Below, one piece after another: positions 34,358 to 44,040 of a stretch of DNA of 64,000 nucleotides; the first letter of the stretch is position 1, and the number at the start of each line of letters is the position of its first letter. The stretch spans positions 1 to 64,000 of the forward strand of contig CAZXCK010000003.1 in NCBI GenBank assembly GCA_964639225.1, written 5' to 3'. The notes under the pieces are model-generated. The model saw only the letters and a list, made by a program, of their open reading frames with translations, was not told where the DNA came from and ran no database searches. Both the position numbers and the translations under genes were made by a program. This DNA is from CAZXCK01 sp964639225 (lineage in GTDB: Bacteria > Chloroflexota > Anaerolineae > Aggregatilineales > Phototrophicaceae).

Positions 34358-35125
34358 ATGAACATCAGATTTGACAAGCAGAAGGTAATCGTAACGGGGG
34401 CCGCGCACGGCTTCGGGCGGGCGCTGTGCGTCGAGTTTGCGCGGCTGGGGGCGCAGGTGTGGGGCTGCGATATTCTGCCAGACGAACTGGCTGAAACACG
34501 CCAGTTATGTGTGGAAGCCGGGGGCGTGTGTGAAGTTCGCACGGTTGACATCACACAAGTGGAAGCGGTGCGGGCCTTCGTCGATGAGGCTAACAGCGTC
34601 GAGCCGCCAGTGACCGTGCTGGTCAACAACGCGGGCGGCGTGCTAGGTCAGGTGGGGCGTCCGATCGAAGACGTGCCACCAGCGGACTGGCAGGCCATCT
34701 TTGACGTGAATGTGAGCGGGGCGTTTTACATGTGCCAGGGGGTCGTGCCGGGCATGAAAGCGGCGCGCCGGGGGCGCATAATCAACATCGCCAGCGGAGC
34801 CGGGCTGGGCGTGAGCCTGACCGGTATCCAGGCTTACGCCTCGTCGAAGGCGGCGCTGGTCAACCTGACGCGGCAGCTCGGCCACGAGTTAGGCGCGTGG
34901 GGCATCACCGTCAATTGTATCGCGCCGGGCTTTGTGCGCTCTAACCCCAACACCGAAAAGCAGTGGCAGTCCTACGGCGAAGAAGGTCAGCGCCAGCTTG
35001 TGGAGCGCATCGCGCTCAAACGGCTGGGCACAGCGGAAGATATCGCCTATGGCACGCTCTTCTTCGCGTCAGACTACGCCGGCTGGATCACCGGGCAGGT
35101 GCTGTCGATCGACGGCGGCAAGTGA
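34358..35125 (+). CDS. SDR family oxidoreductase
   Basis: A 255-residue classical SDR with all catalytic residues: TGAAHGFGRALCVEFARLGA for cofactor binding, VLVNNAGG, the serine in INIASGAG, and YASSKAALVNLTRQL. The C-terminal IDGGK end is normal for the FabG-like group. It follows the operon terminator by only 27 bp, so it either has a promoter overlapping the terminator or depends on read-through. Substrate unknown; sugar or polyol dehydrogenases are the closest in style. Confidence 0.88.
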   Translation: MNIRFDKQKVIVTGAAHGFGRALCVEFARLGAQVWGCDILPDELAETRQLCVEAGGVCEVRTVDITQVEAVRAFVDEANSVEPPVTVLVNNAGGVLGQVGRPIEDVPPADWQAIFDVNVSGAFYMCQGVVPGMKAARRGRIINIASGAGLGVSLTGIQAYASSKAALVNLTRQLGHELGAWGITVNCIAPGFVRSNPNTEKQWQSYGEEGQRQLVERIALKRLGTAEDIAYGTLFFASDYAGWITGQVLSIDGGK

Positions 35126-35155
35126 ACAGCATTCACCAGCAGCCATCCAGGACAT

Positions 35156-36628
35156 TCAGTTCCGGGGATTGGTGCCCGTGTTTTCGGAGAGCGCCACAAC
35201 CCGGTCGATCATCCGGTCGAAGATGAATTTGTGCAGGATATAGACACTGTACCAGTAGACGTAACCAGCCAGTCCGTGTGGCGCGAAGTAAGCGGTCTGC
35301 ACCAGTTGGCAACCGCCATCTTCGCCGGTCTCAACTTCGAATTGCAGCCAGCCCTTGCCGGGCAGTTTCATCTCGGCGCGCAGCCGGAGCAGTTGCTCCG
35401 GTTCGATGGCCTCGACACGCCAGAAATCGACCGCGTCGCCGATGCGCAGCGTCTCGCGCTGGGGCCGTCCGCGCCGGTAGCCGGGACCGCCGACCACACG
35501 ATCCAACCAGCCCCGAATCCGCCACAGAAAATTCAGATAGAGCCAGCCGGTATCTCCCCCCAGCGACGTAAACGCCCGGAACACATCGGCAGGCGACGCC
35601 TGAACCGGGCGCACTCGCCGTTCGATGAGCATACCGCGTTCCTCAACAAACGTATAAGGTTCGTCGCGTTCCCAGGTAGCCGCCATCGAGTCCGTCCACG
35701 AGGTTTCGACCTGCTGCGCATCCAGTTCGTCCAGCGCCTCGTCCAGCGCCTCGCGAAAACTCATCGGGCGCACTTCAGCGAACAGTTTTGTGGCCGTGTC
35801 ATGGGTGACGATCATCTCATTACGCAGTCCCTCGACCAGTGGCCGCACCAGATTCGCCGAAACAGGCGTAACCATATGTACCCAGTAAGACGAAAGGCGC
35901 GGCGTCAGTACGGGCACCGGCACGATAAACCGCCGCAGTCCGCGCGCGCGGGCATAGGCCATCAGCATATCCCGGTAGGCCAGTACATCCGCGCCGCCGA
36001 TCTCAACAATCTGCCCGGCCACACCGGCACGGTTGATCGCCGCTGTCAGATAATCGAGCACATCACGGATGGCGATGGGCTGCGACCGGGTGTAGAGCCA
36101 GCGTGGCGCGATCATCACCGGCAGGCGCTCGGTGAGGTTGCGCACAATCTCGAACGACAGACTGCCAGAACCGACCACCATCGCCGCACGGAACTCGGTC
36201 ACGCCGCTGTGATGCTCGCGCAGCGTATCGCCGACCTGCTGCCGTGACGACAGGTGTTTCGAGAGTCCGTCGGGTGCATGGCCCAGTCCGCCCAGGTAGA
36301 TAATCTGGCGCACACCGGCGCGTGCCGCCGCCTGGGCGAAGTTGCGCGCCGCGCGGTGGTCGCGCTCGGCGAATTCGCCGGCATCGTCCATACTGTGGAT
36401 AAGATAATAGGCCACATCGACGCCATCCAGAATGGCGGGCAGACTGTCCGGGTCGAGTACATCGCCCTGGCCCATCTCGACATCGGCCAGCCACGTCCGC
36501 CCGCGCAGGTGCGCCTTGTCGCGGGTCATCACGCGCACATGATGACCCGCGTCCAGCAGCGGGTGGATCAGTCGCCCGCCGATGTAACCTGTCGCGCCGG
36601 TTACCAGAATGTTCTGTGTGTCGGTCAT
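35156..36628 (-). CDS. NmrA-like NAD(P)-binding protein with C-terminal DUF2867
   Basis: A two-domain protein of 490 residues from ATG at 36628 (a TTG at 36652 would add 8 residues and looks less likely). The N-terminal atypical SDR domain starts ILVTGATGYIGGRLIHPLLD and includes DVAYYLIHSMDDAGEF. The last 150 residues match DUF2867: LIERRVRPVQASPADVFRAF, then GWLYLNFLWRIRGWLDRVVG and VDFWRVEAIEPEQLLRLRAE. A final hydrophobic part (YVYWYSVYILHKFIFDRMI) may sit at the membrane. Fusions of this kind are common in bacteria but no clear substrate is known. It faces the 34358 gene tail to tail. Confidence 0.85.
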   Translation of the reverse strand: MTDTQNILVTGATGYIGGRLIHPLLDAGHHVRVMTRDKAHLRGRTWLADVEMGQGDVLDPDSLPAILDGVDVAYYLIHSMDDAGEFAERDHRAARNFAQAAARAGVRQIIYLGGLGHAPDGLSKHLSSRQQVGDTLREHHSGVTEFRAAMVVGSGSLSFEIVRNLTERLPVMIAPRWLYTRSQPIAIRDVLDYLTAAINRAGVAGQIVEIGGADVLAYRDMLMAYARARGLRRFIVPVPVLTPRLSSYWVHMVTPVSANLVRPLVEGLRNEMIVTHDTATKLFAEVRPMSFREALDEALDELDAQQVETSWTDSMAATWERDEPYTFVEERGMLIERRVRPVQASPADVFRAFTSLGGDTGWLYLNFLWRIRGWLDRVVGGPGYRRGRPQRETLRIGDAVDFWRVEAIEPEQLLRLRAEMKLPGKGWLQFEVETGEDGGCQLVQTAYFAPHGLAGYVYWYSVYILHKFIFDRMIDRVVALSENTGTNPRN

Positions 36629-36827
36629 CGTTGTACAGTCCTGTCGATTCAACGGGCGGAAACAGGTTCGATTGTAAACCAGGCCCGCCTATCCGTACAG
36701 CAAACCAGCAACACCCTCAGCGGACAATCATCCGCCAGCGCCCAATGGACCGGTTTCACACTTTCGCCCGCGCGCAAATGCACTACAATCAGGTTGGATG
36801 CAAACTTTAATTAGGAGCTTTCAATCC

Positions 36828-39800
36828 ATGCAAAAACTGTCTTTCAGACGGATACTTCTGACCCTGTTGCTGCTGTTGTTGCTGGCGGTGCCGCTGGCCG
36901 GTTCTGGTGCCCAGGATGACAGCCTAAACGCCGGGGCGCTGCTCCACGACAGCCGCAGCGATCTGTATCGGCTGCCGGGCGGCGCGGTACCTTTCGGCAC
37001 CGAGATCACGCTGCGCTTCCGCAGCGCCGCCGACGACCTGGACGCAGTTAACGTCCGTGTCTATGACATGACACAACAGGCGCAGTCCATTCTGCCGATG
37101 CAGGTCGTCAACACCACAGCCGAGGGTTTCGACCTGTGGGAGACGACACTCCAGGCTGGCGATGTGGGCACCATCCTGTATTACCGCTTCATTCTTCAGC
37201 GTGGCAGCGAGACGCTGTTCTACGAGGACGACACCATCGACGCTGACGGCGGCTATGTCGAAATCCGTAAAGGCGGCACGGGCCAGCTCTACAGCGAAAG
37301 CGTGGACGCCAGCTACCAGATCGCCGTTTACGATCCCGAATTCTACACACCGGAATGGTTCCGCAACGGTATCATCTACCAGATTTTCCCCGACCGCTTC
37401 CGTGATGGCGACCCAAGCAACAACCCCGCCGACGGCGACGAAGTGTTCTACGGCGATTACCCGCTGATCTTCAACGATGTGTGGAACGCGCCAATGGTCG
37501 ATGGCCGCGAGACGCTGGCTCCCAACGGCTTCGGCTACTGGAACAGTGACTTTTACGGCGGCGACCTGGCTGGCATCACCGAAAAGCTGGACTACATCGC
37601 TGACCTGGGTGTGACCGGCCTTTACCTCAACCCGATCTTCCTGGCGCGTTCCAACCATCGCTACGACACGGTCGATTTCCTGGAGATCGACCCCATGCTG
37701 GGCACGCTGGAAGATTTTCAGGAGTTGGTCACCGAGGCTGACGCGCGCGGCATGAATGTCATCCTGGACGGCGTATTCAACCACATGTCCAGCGACAGCC
37801 CCAACTTTGACCGTTACGGACGCTTCCCGGACTCGCTGGGCGCATGTGAAAGCGTCGATTCGGAGTTCCGCAACTGGTTCTATTTCCGCGAGCCACGCGG
37901 CACCGAACCCGCTCCATGTGAGGGCGAAGACGGCCCCATCTACTATGACTCGTGGTTTGGCTTTGACAGCATCCCGCGCATCAACAACGAAATCTTCGCC
38001 ACCCGCGCTTACTTTATTCGCGGACCTGAAAGCGTGACCCGCACCTGGGGCCGCGAGGGCATCGGCGGCTGGCGACTGGACGTCGCCGGCGACATTGACG
38101 ATGGCCGCGACCCGGGCAACACCTACTGGGAGTCGTTCCGGGTGGTGGTGCGCAACGAGAACCCGGAAGGCGTCATCATCGGCGAGGAATGGCACGACGC
38201 CAGCCCCTGGCTGCTGGGCGACGAATGGGACTCCACCATGAACTATCGCCTGCGCCGCGCCCTCATCGGGCTGGTGCGCCAGACCAGCTTCATCGACAAC
38301 GACGGTGCCATTCCGGCGCTGGACCCGGCGCGCTTCGTCGAGGTGCTGGCCGCCATCGAAGAGGACTACCCGCCGCAGGCTTACCATGCCATGATGAATC
38401 TGGTGGGCAGCCACGACAATTCGCGCATCTTCTGGGTGCTGAACAACAACGTCGATCAACTACGGCTGATCGCCCTGCTTCAGTATGCTCTGCCAGGCGC
38501 GCCCACCGTCTACTACGGCGACGAGATCGCCATCGACGCCCCCAGCAAGCTGGACGGCTCCGTCTGGCAGGACGACCCCTACAACCGTGCGCCGTATCCC
38601 TGGGCGGATACCGAAGGCGACTACTACCCGCCGCCCAACGAGGACGTGCTGGCCTTCTACCAGACACTGGGCGAGATGCGCCACACCAATCCAGCCCTGC
38701 GCGAAGGTGAGATGGTTAACCTGTATACCGGCGGCAGTGACGGCCTGTACGCCTTCCTGCGTCTGGACGCCGATGCCGGTAACGCGGCGCTGATTGTCGC
38801 CAACACCAGCGACAGCCCACAGATGATCGAGCTGATGACTGGTCCGCTGCTGCCCGATGGCATTGCGCTGCAACCTGTCTTTGACGGCGAACCGATCACC
38901 ATCGATCCAGCCGCGCCATTTACGCTGGAACTGGAACCGTTCGGCGCGAATGTGTGGACTTACAGCGGCAGCCCCGACGATTTCGACACGCCCACCGCAC
39001 CACAGTCTATCGAAGCGAGTGGACAGCCCGGAACCGTCAATCTGAGCTGGGACGCGGTGGACAGCGCCGCTGGTTACACCATCTATGCCAGCCCGGTAGC
39101 AGCCGGTGGATTTTCCCCAGTAGCCGACGTCGACGCCGGTGACACGACCACATTCACCCTGACCGACGTCGATAACGGCTTCCCCATGTTCTATGCGGTA
39201 GCCGCACACGGTGAGCGCGGTCTGGTCGGCCCGATGAGCGAACCGGCACAAGCGACTCCGTCCTATCCGATTGACAGCGCCGCTTATGCCGCCGACTTCC
39301 CCGCCGAGCAGACCATCACGCTGGCTTATGGCGTGTCGGTCGATGTGCTGGCAACGGTCGCCATCGACGACGTGACCGGCAGCGGCGATGTCGTGCCCGG
39401 CGTTCTGGCGCAAGCGGCGCTGGCAACCGATGCTGATGCCATCGACTGGCAGCCGATGACCTACAGCGGCGTTGAGGACGGGGCCGATGTCTACAGCGCG
39501 GAGCTGTTCCCACTTGAACCGGGCGAGTATCGCCTGCTGGCGCGTTTCAGCACGGACGCCGCTGAGACGTGGCTGCAGGCTGCCGACTTCGACGACGCGC
39601 CGCTACTGGTCGTCGAGTCCGCCGAGGACGCCGAAGCGCCACCAGCGCCCACCGGCCTGACAGTCGTGCGCGCGTCAATCACCGGCGTCGAGCTGGCCTG
39701 GGAAGCAGTCGAGGCTGATGACCTGGCCGCCTATCGCATCACGCGCACCAACCAGGACAACCAGACCATCATCCTGGCCGAACTCGCGCCGGATGCGACG

Positions 39801-40274
39801 ACTTACTTCGACCGTTCGGTGACGCAGGGCAGCAGCTATCGTTACAGCGTAACCGCCATCGACCAGGCGCTGAACGCATCCGAGGCGGCCCGTACTGGCT
39901 CCGTCAGCGCAGACCGCGCGCTGCTGCCAGTGACTTTCCTGGTCAACGTGCCAGATTACACCACCGACACACTGTACATGGCTGGCGACTTCGGCGCGGC
40001 GGACCTGCCCCACTGGGACCCTGCCGGTATCGTGCTGGAACCAGTCGGTGAGAACCAGTGGGCTGTAACCATCGAGTTCCCGGAAGGCGCGAGCATGCTG
40101 TACAAGTTTACGCGCGGCAACTGGGAAACTGTCGAGAAAGGCAGCGACTGTGAAGAGATCGACAACCGTACCCTGAGCGTGGGCCTGGACAGCCTGGGCG
40201 AACGCTCGGCGGATGGCACGTTCGTCGTCGAACACACCATCGCCAAATGGCGCGACCTGGACAACTGTCCATAA
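36828..40274 (+). CDS. Secreted multidomain GH13 alpha-amylase/neopullulanase
   Basis: A 1148-residue secreted starch-degrading enzyme. ATG at 36828 has AGGAG 10 bases before it. Layout: Sec signal (about 1-30); CBM34-like beta domain (about 30-155); GH13 barrel (about 170-620) with DGVFNH (Asp314), GGWRLDVAGD (nucleophile Asp418), IIGEEWH (acid/base Glu453) and GSHDNSR (Asp530); a domain C; a first fibronectin type III domain (about 720-810); an Ig-like region (about 820-935); a second fibronectin type III domain (about 940-1030); and a C-terminal CBM20-like starch-binding domain (about 1030-1148, with LYMAGDFGAADLPHWDPAG). It would make maltodextrins outside the cell for the ABC importer encoded downstream. 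Cleavage preference between alpha-1,4 and alpha-1,6 bonds is not certain. Confidence 0.92.
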   Translation: MQKLSFRRILLTLLLLLLLAVPLAGSGAQDDSLNAGALLHDSRSDLYRLPGGAVPFGTEITLRFRSAADDLDAVNVRVYDMTQQAQSILPMQVVNTTAEGFDLWETTLQAGDVGTILYYRFILQRGSETLFYEDDTIDADGGYVEIRKGGTGQLYSESVDASYQIAVYDPEFYTPEWFRNGIIYQIFPDRFRDGDPSNNPADGDEVFYGDYPLIFNDVWNAPMVDGRETLAPNGFGYWNSDFYGGDLAGITEKLDYIADLGVTGLYLNPIFLARSNHRYDTVDFLEIDPMLGTLEDFQELVTEADARGMNVILDGVFNHMSSDSPNFDRYGRFPDSLGACESVDSEFRNWFYFREPRGTEPAPCEGEDGPIYYDSWFGFDSIPRINNEIFATRAYFIRGPESVTRTWGREGIGGWRLDVAGDIDDGRDPGNTYWESFRVVVRNENPEGVIIGEEWHDASPWLLGDEWDSTMNYRLRRALIGLVRQTSFIDNDGAIPALDPARFVEVLAAIEEDYPPQAYHAMMNLVGSHDNSRIFWVLNNNVDQLRLIALLQYALPGAPTVYYGDEIAIDAPSKLDGSVWQDDPYNRAPYPWADTEGDYYPPPNEDVLAFYQTLGEMRHTNPALREGEMVNLYTGGSDGLYAFLRLDADAGNAALIVANTSDSPQMIELMTGPLLPDGIALQPVFDGEPITIDPAAPFTLELEPFGANVWTYSGSPDDFDTPTAPQSIEASGQPGTVNLSWDAVDSAAGYTIYASPVAAGGFSPVADVDAGDTTTFTLTDVDNGFPMFYAVAAHGERGLVGPMSEPAQATPSYPIDSAAYAADFPAEQTITLAYGVSVDVLATVAIDDVTGSGDVVPGVLAQAALATDADAIDWQPMTYSGVEDGADVYSAELFPLEPGEYRLLARFSTDAAETWLQAADFDDAPLLVVESAEDAEAPPAPTGLTVVRASITGVELAWEAVEADDLAAYRITRTNQDNQTIILAELAPDATTYFDRSVTQGSSYRYSVTAIDQALNASEAARTGSVSADRALLPVTFLVNVPDYTTDTLYMAGDFGAADLPHWDPAGIVLEPVGENQWAVTIEFPEGASMLYKFTRGNWETVEKGSDCEEIDNRTLSVGLDSLGERSADGTFVVEHTIAKWRDLDNCP

Positions 40275-40362
40275 AGCCAGACTGTTGAAACGGCAGGGGG
40301 CGTGTAACCCGGCGTCCTCTGCCACCGCTTAATCTGGACCTGAAATCAGGAGCCAAATCATC

Positions 40363-40743
40363 TTGAACACGAAGATTCGTCCGAAGAACATCACCCTGAA
40401 CAAAACCGAGTCTTACCTGGAGATCACCTGGCAGGATGACGTTGTATGCCGATACCCGCTGTCGAACCTGCGCGAGGCGTGCCCATGTGTCGAGTGCCGG
40501 GGCGGCCATCAGTATATGACGGCAGAATATGACCCGGATGACATTCTACAGCTCACCCCGGCCCGCTCGTACAAAATCGAAGATTTGCAGATGGTCGGCA
40601 ACTACGCGCTGCAGCCCTTCTGGGATGACGGTCACCATACCGGTATGTACACCTGGGAATACCTGCGCAAGCTGTGCCCTTCACCGAGGCCAGAAAAGCC
40701 CGAAACGCCAGCCGGTGAAGACGCAAATGTACAGAATGATTAG
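40363..40743 (+). CDS. DUF971 domain protein
   Basis: A 126-residue protein of the DUF971 family, the fold also found at the N-terminus of gamma-butyrobetaine hydroxylases. It shows LEITWQDDVVCRYPLSNLRE, then CPCVECRG with cysteines of a possible zinc or Fe-S site, and the hallmark FWDDGHHTGMYTWEYLRKL. The start is TTG at 40363, supported by AGGAG 10 bases upstream; no ATG fits. Stand-alone DUF971 proteins are linked with Fe-S cluster metabolism in some bacteria. Its place between starch genes looks incidental. Confidence 0.87.
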   Translation: MNTKIRPKNITLNKTESYLEITWQDDVVCRYPLSNLREACPCVECRGGHQYMTAEYDPDDILQLTPARSYKIEDLQMVGNYALQPFWDDGHHTGMYTWEYLRKLCPSPRPEKPETPAGEDANVQND

Positions 40744-40780
40744 GACAAGTTCGTACAGTCTGCCCAACCATCTTTCTCAT

Positions 40781-40825
40781 TTGCGCGGCTGTGAGCGTGG
40801 TGCTACACTGAGATTTGGCTATAAT
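40781..40825 (+). promoter_or_regulatory. Promoter of the maltodextrin importer operon
   Basis: TTGCGC (40781-40786) and TACACT (40804-40809) are 17 bases apart. A second -10 box, TATAAT, lies at 40820-40825 without a good -35. Either would give a leader of 70-100 bases before the binding-protein gene at 40907. Confidence 0.5.
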
Positions 40826-40906
40826 ATGCGTGTCGATTGGTTCACAATTGACGTAAACGCATATATTGCAAAAAACCTGAAGTGTTCTGAAAGGATGAAG
40901 TAACAT

Positions 40907-42427
40907 ATGAAACGTAATCGTATTCTGGTATTAGCTGTCCTGCTCTCTCTGGTGCTGGTCGTCAGCAGCCTGGCTCCGGCCCTGGCGCAGACGCAGAGCC
41001 TGGTGATCTGGGCCGACGGCGAGCGCGCCCCGCTGCTCGTCGAACTGGGCGAACAGTTCACCGAAGAGTTCGGCATCCCGGTCGAGGTTCTCGAAATCGG
41101 CCTGGGCGAAGCCCGTGACGACCTGCTCAACTTCGGCCCGGCTGGTGAGGGTCCCGATATCCTCATCTCGCCGCACGACAGCATTGGCCAGTTCGTCATC
41201 AATGGCGCTATTGTTCCGCTGGACCTGGCAGGGCTGGAAGATCAGTTCAACCCCATCGCCCTGGACCTGTTCACTTACGAAGACGGCAACCTGTATGCCG
41301 TACCTTACGCCACTGAAAACGTCGCCCTGATCCGCAACGTGGACCTGGTTCCGGAAGTACCGGAGACCTGGGAAGCCCTGCGCGAGATGGCGATCCAGAT
41401 GGTGGAAGACGGCGTGACCCAGTATCCGTTCGTCGTCCAGACGGGCAACACCTACCACAACTTCCCGATCACGTCGGCTTTCGGTGGTTACATCTTCGGC
41501 CTGAATGAAGATGGCACCTACAACGTATCTGATATCGGCCTGAACAGCCCCGGCGGCCTGGCTTCGGCGGAATGGCTGTCGAGCATGTACAACGACGGCC
41601 TGATGCCGACCGACGTCGACGATGACGTGGCCTTCGACCTGTTCACCTCCGGCGATGCCGCCATGATCGTGACCGGCCCCTGGTTCTCGCAGCGTATCAT
41701 CGACACCGGCGTGAACTACTCCATCGATCCGTTCCCCGTCAGCGAGATCTACACCGACGGCGGTCCGTTCCTGGGTGGTCAGGGCTTTGTCATCAGCGCT
41801 TTCAGCGAAAATCAGATTCTGGCCGAGACCTTCCTGCTGGACTTTGTGGCCACCACCGAGTTCATGCAGGCCATCTTTGACAACGGCGGTCGTCCGTCGG
41901 CCTGGCTGGATGTTGACATGAGCGCCAATCCCAACATCGACGGCTTCAACAACGCTGGCGCCAACGCCATCCCCATGCCCACCATCCCTGAGATGGCTGC
42001 CGTGTGGGCCGCTTCCGACGCCGCGCTGACCCTCATCAGCCAGGGCGCGGACCCCGTACAGTCCTACGAGGACGCCACCCAGCAGATCGCTGAAGCCATC
42101 GACGTGCTGGCAACGGGCGCGGTCAACAGCGTGGCGCTGGTCGGCAGCCTGCAGGCCGCCATCGGCTGCCCCACCGACTGGGAACCGTCCTGTGAAACGA
42201 CCTACCTGGAAGACCAGGGCGACGGCCTGTACGCCGCCACCTTCATGGTCCCGGCAGGTGAGTACGAGTACAAAATCGCCCTCAACGACGGCTGGGCCGA
42301 AAACTACGGCGTAGACGGCGTGGCCGATGGTCCCAACATTCCGCTGGTCGTCGAGGAAGACATGGAAATCACCTTCACCTACGACCACAACACCAAAGAA
42401 ATCACCGATAGCGTGAACAACGGTTAA
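40907..42427 (+). CDS. malE: Maltodextrin-type binding protein fused to an X25-like domain
   Basis: A 506-residue secreted protein. After a Sec signal (VLAVLLSLVLVVSSLAPALA, no lipobox) comes a family 1 solute-binding protein of MalE type: LVIWADGERAPLLVELGEQF, then GPDILISPHDSIGQF, YAVPYATENVALIRN and DAAMIVTGPWFSQ. It ends with a standard C-lobe at about residue 400. From about 405 to 506 there is an extra beta domain with ALVGSLQAAIGCPTDWEPSC, PAGEYEYKIALNDGWAENYG and a closing FTYDHNTKEITD. This matches the X25 domain of pullulanases. A starch-associated domain on a binding protein could hold it near polymer or help catch long dextrins. The gene is followed 5 bp later by malF. Confidence 0.9.
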   Translation: MKRNRILVLAVLLSLVLVVSSLAPALAQTQSLVIWADGERAPLLVELGEQFTEEFGIPVEVLEIGLGEARDDLLNFGPAGEGPDILISPHDSIGQFVINGAIVPLDLAGLEDQFNPIALDLFTYEDGNLYAVPYATENVALIRNVDLVPEVPETWEALREMAIQMVEDGVTQYPFVVQTGNTYHNFPITSAFGGYIFGLNEDGTYNVSDIGLNSPGGLASAEWLSSMYNDGLMPTDVDDDVAFDLFTSGDAAMIVTGPWFSQRIIDTGVNYSIDPFPVSEIYTDGGPFLGGQGFVISAFSENQILAETFLLDFVATTEFMQAIFDNGGRPSAWLDVDMSANPNIDGFNNAGANAIPMPTIPEMAAVWAASDAALTLISQGADPVQSYEDATQQIAEAIDVLATGAVNSVALVGSLQAAIGCPTDWEPSCETTYLEDQGDGLYAATFMVPAGEYEYKIALNDGWAENYGVDGVADGPNIPLVVEEDMEITFTYDHNTKEITDSVNNG

Positions 42428-42432
42428 GCCTT

Positions 42433-44040
42433 ATGGCCGCTGCCAATAAACAGGCCAGGTCCCCGGTGGGGGGCCTGGCCTTTTCAGACACACGGACATT
42501 AATCTCCATCGTGCTCAAATATGTTGGGCTGGCGTTGTTCAGCGCGATGGGGCTTATCTTCGTCTATGCCTTGCTGCGAGACGACAACCTTGGACTGGCG
42601 GTGATCTTTGGTGTCATCACCATTGGCATCAATGCCATTTTCCTTGTGCCTGGATTATATCCACTGCGCTGGATGGCACCCGGCCTGGCACTGGTTACAC
42701 TGCTGGTTATCTATCCCATCTTTTATACAGTCGTCACCGCGACTACCAACTACGGTGACGGCCACCGCCTGACCAAACAGCAGACCATCCGCCTTTTCGA
42801 GCAGCAGACCTTCGTACCAGAAGATGCACGTCTGTATACCTGGGATGTCTACCAGAACGAAGGCGGGGACTATGCCCTGTGGCTGACCCGCGAACTTGAA
42901 GATGGCACACGTGAGGTGCTGTTCGCACCCAGCGACGGCGATATTTTCGAAGTCGAGGACGCGCCGGAAGAGCCGCCGGAGTCCTTTGAGGGCTTCGCGC
43001 TGCTGGACCGCGCCGGACGCGCGCAGGCGTTGATTTCCATCCAGAACCTGACCTTTGGTGAGCAGGACGGTGGCGCCGCCATTGTCAACCGCACCCAGGC
43101 TGCCCGTCCGCTGCGTCAGCGTTTCGTCTATGACGGCGAGCAGGACGCGCTCATTAATCAGGAGACCGGCGTCACTTTTATCGCTGACAACGACAATGGC
43201 GTCTTTGTGCCACTCGGCCAGAGTCAGTCGCAGGCGCTGCAACCCGGCTTCCGCGTAAATGTGGGTCTGGAAAATTTCCAGCGACTGATCGAAGACTCGC
43301 GCCTCTTGCAGCCACTGATCGGTGTGTTCGTCTGGACAGTGGCCTTTGCCGGACTATCGGTGTTGACAACGTTCGCGATGGGCCTGTTTATGGCGATCAT
43401 CCTGGACGATCCGCGCATTCCACTGCGTAAACTCTGGCGCTCACTGATCTTCGTGCCATATGCCATTCCGGGCGTGATCGGCATTCTGGTATGGCGCGCC
43501 ATGCTCAACCAGAATCTGGGCCTCATCACCAACTTCGTCGATGATGTCGCCGGTGTGCGCATCAACTGGTTCACCGAAGCCGACTGGGCCAGATTCGCTA
43601 TCCTGTTGGTCAATCTGTGGCTGGGCTACCCCTACATGATGCTCATCAACAGCGGTGCCCTGCAGGCCATACCGTCGGAGATATACGAAGCCGCCGCTGT
43701 CGATGGCGCGCGCCCCTGGCAGCGTTTTGCCAATATCACCCTACCGCTTCTGCTGGTCACAGTGGGTCCGCTGCTCATCGCTTCTTTCGTCTTTAACTTC
43801 AACAACTACCTGCTGATTGAAGTGTTAACGGAAGGAAATCCGCCGATGGCGGGCACACCCACACCGGTCGGCCACACGGACATCTTAATCACGTATACCT
43901 ATAGTCTGGCGTTTGGTGACCGGGCCGACTACGGTTATGCCTCGGCCATCACGATTATCATCTTCGCCATCGTGCTGGTCATCACACTGCTCCAGTTCCG
44001 CTTTACGCGCCAATGGGAGGAGGTGGGCGAAAATGTCTAG
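42433..44040 (+). CDS. malF: MalF-type ABC permease
   Basis: A 535-residue permease. Three N-terminal membrane helices lie in the first 110 residues, followed by a long extracellular loop of about 180 residues (about 110-290), comparable to the P2 loop by which MalF grips its binding protein. The transport core follows, with FVWTVAFAGLSVLTTFAMGL, the EAA loop PSEIYEAAAVDGARPWQRF and NITLPLLLVTVGPLLIASF. The length is close to Escherichia coli MalF (514). It overlaps malG by 8 bp. No MalK ATPase gene is nearby; a shared MsmX-like ATPase is likely. Confidence 0.92.
   Translation: MAAANKQARSPVGGLAFSDTRTLISIVLKYVGLALFSAMGLIFVYALLRDDNLGLAVIFGVITIGINAIFLVPGLYPLRWMAPGLALVTLLVIYPIFYTVVTATTNYGDGHRLTKQQTIRLFEQQTFVPEDARLYTWDVYQNEGGDYALWLTRELEDGTREVLFAPSDGDIFEVEDAPEEPPESFEGFALLDRAGRAQALISIQNLTFGEQDGGAAIVNRTQAARPLRQRFVYDGEQDALINQETGVTFIADNDNGVFVPLGQSQSQALQPGFRVNVGLENFQRLIEDSRLLQPLIGVFVWTVAFAGLSVLTTFAMGLFMAIILDDPRIPLRKLWRSLIFVPYAIPGVIGILVWRAMLNQNLGLITNFVDDVAGVRINWFTEADWARFAILLVNLWLGYPYMMLINSGALQAIPSEIYEAAAVDGARPWQRFANITLPLLLVTVGPLLIASFVFNFNNYLLIEVLTEGNPPMAGTPTPVGHTDILITYTYSLAFGDRADYGYASAITIIIFAIVLVITLLQFRFTRQWEEVGENV

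Noticed and set aside
36924..38459. A 511-codon open frame on the minus strand
   Set aside because: It is opposite the GH13 amylase barrel with all catalytic motifs; no domain is seen in the antisense product.
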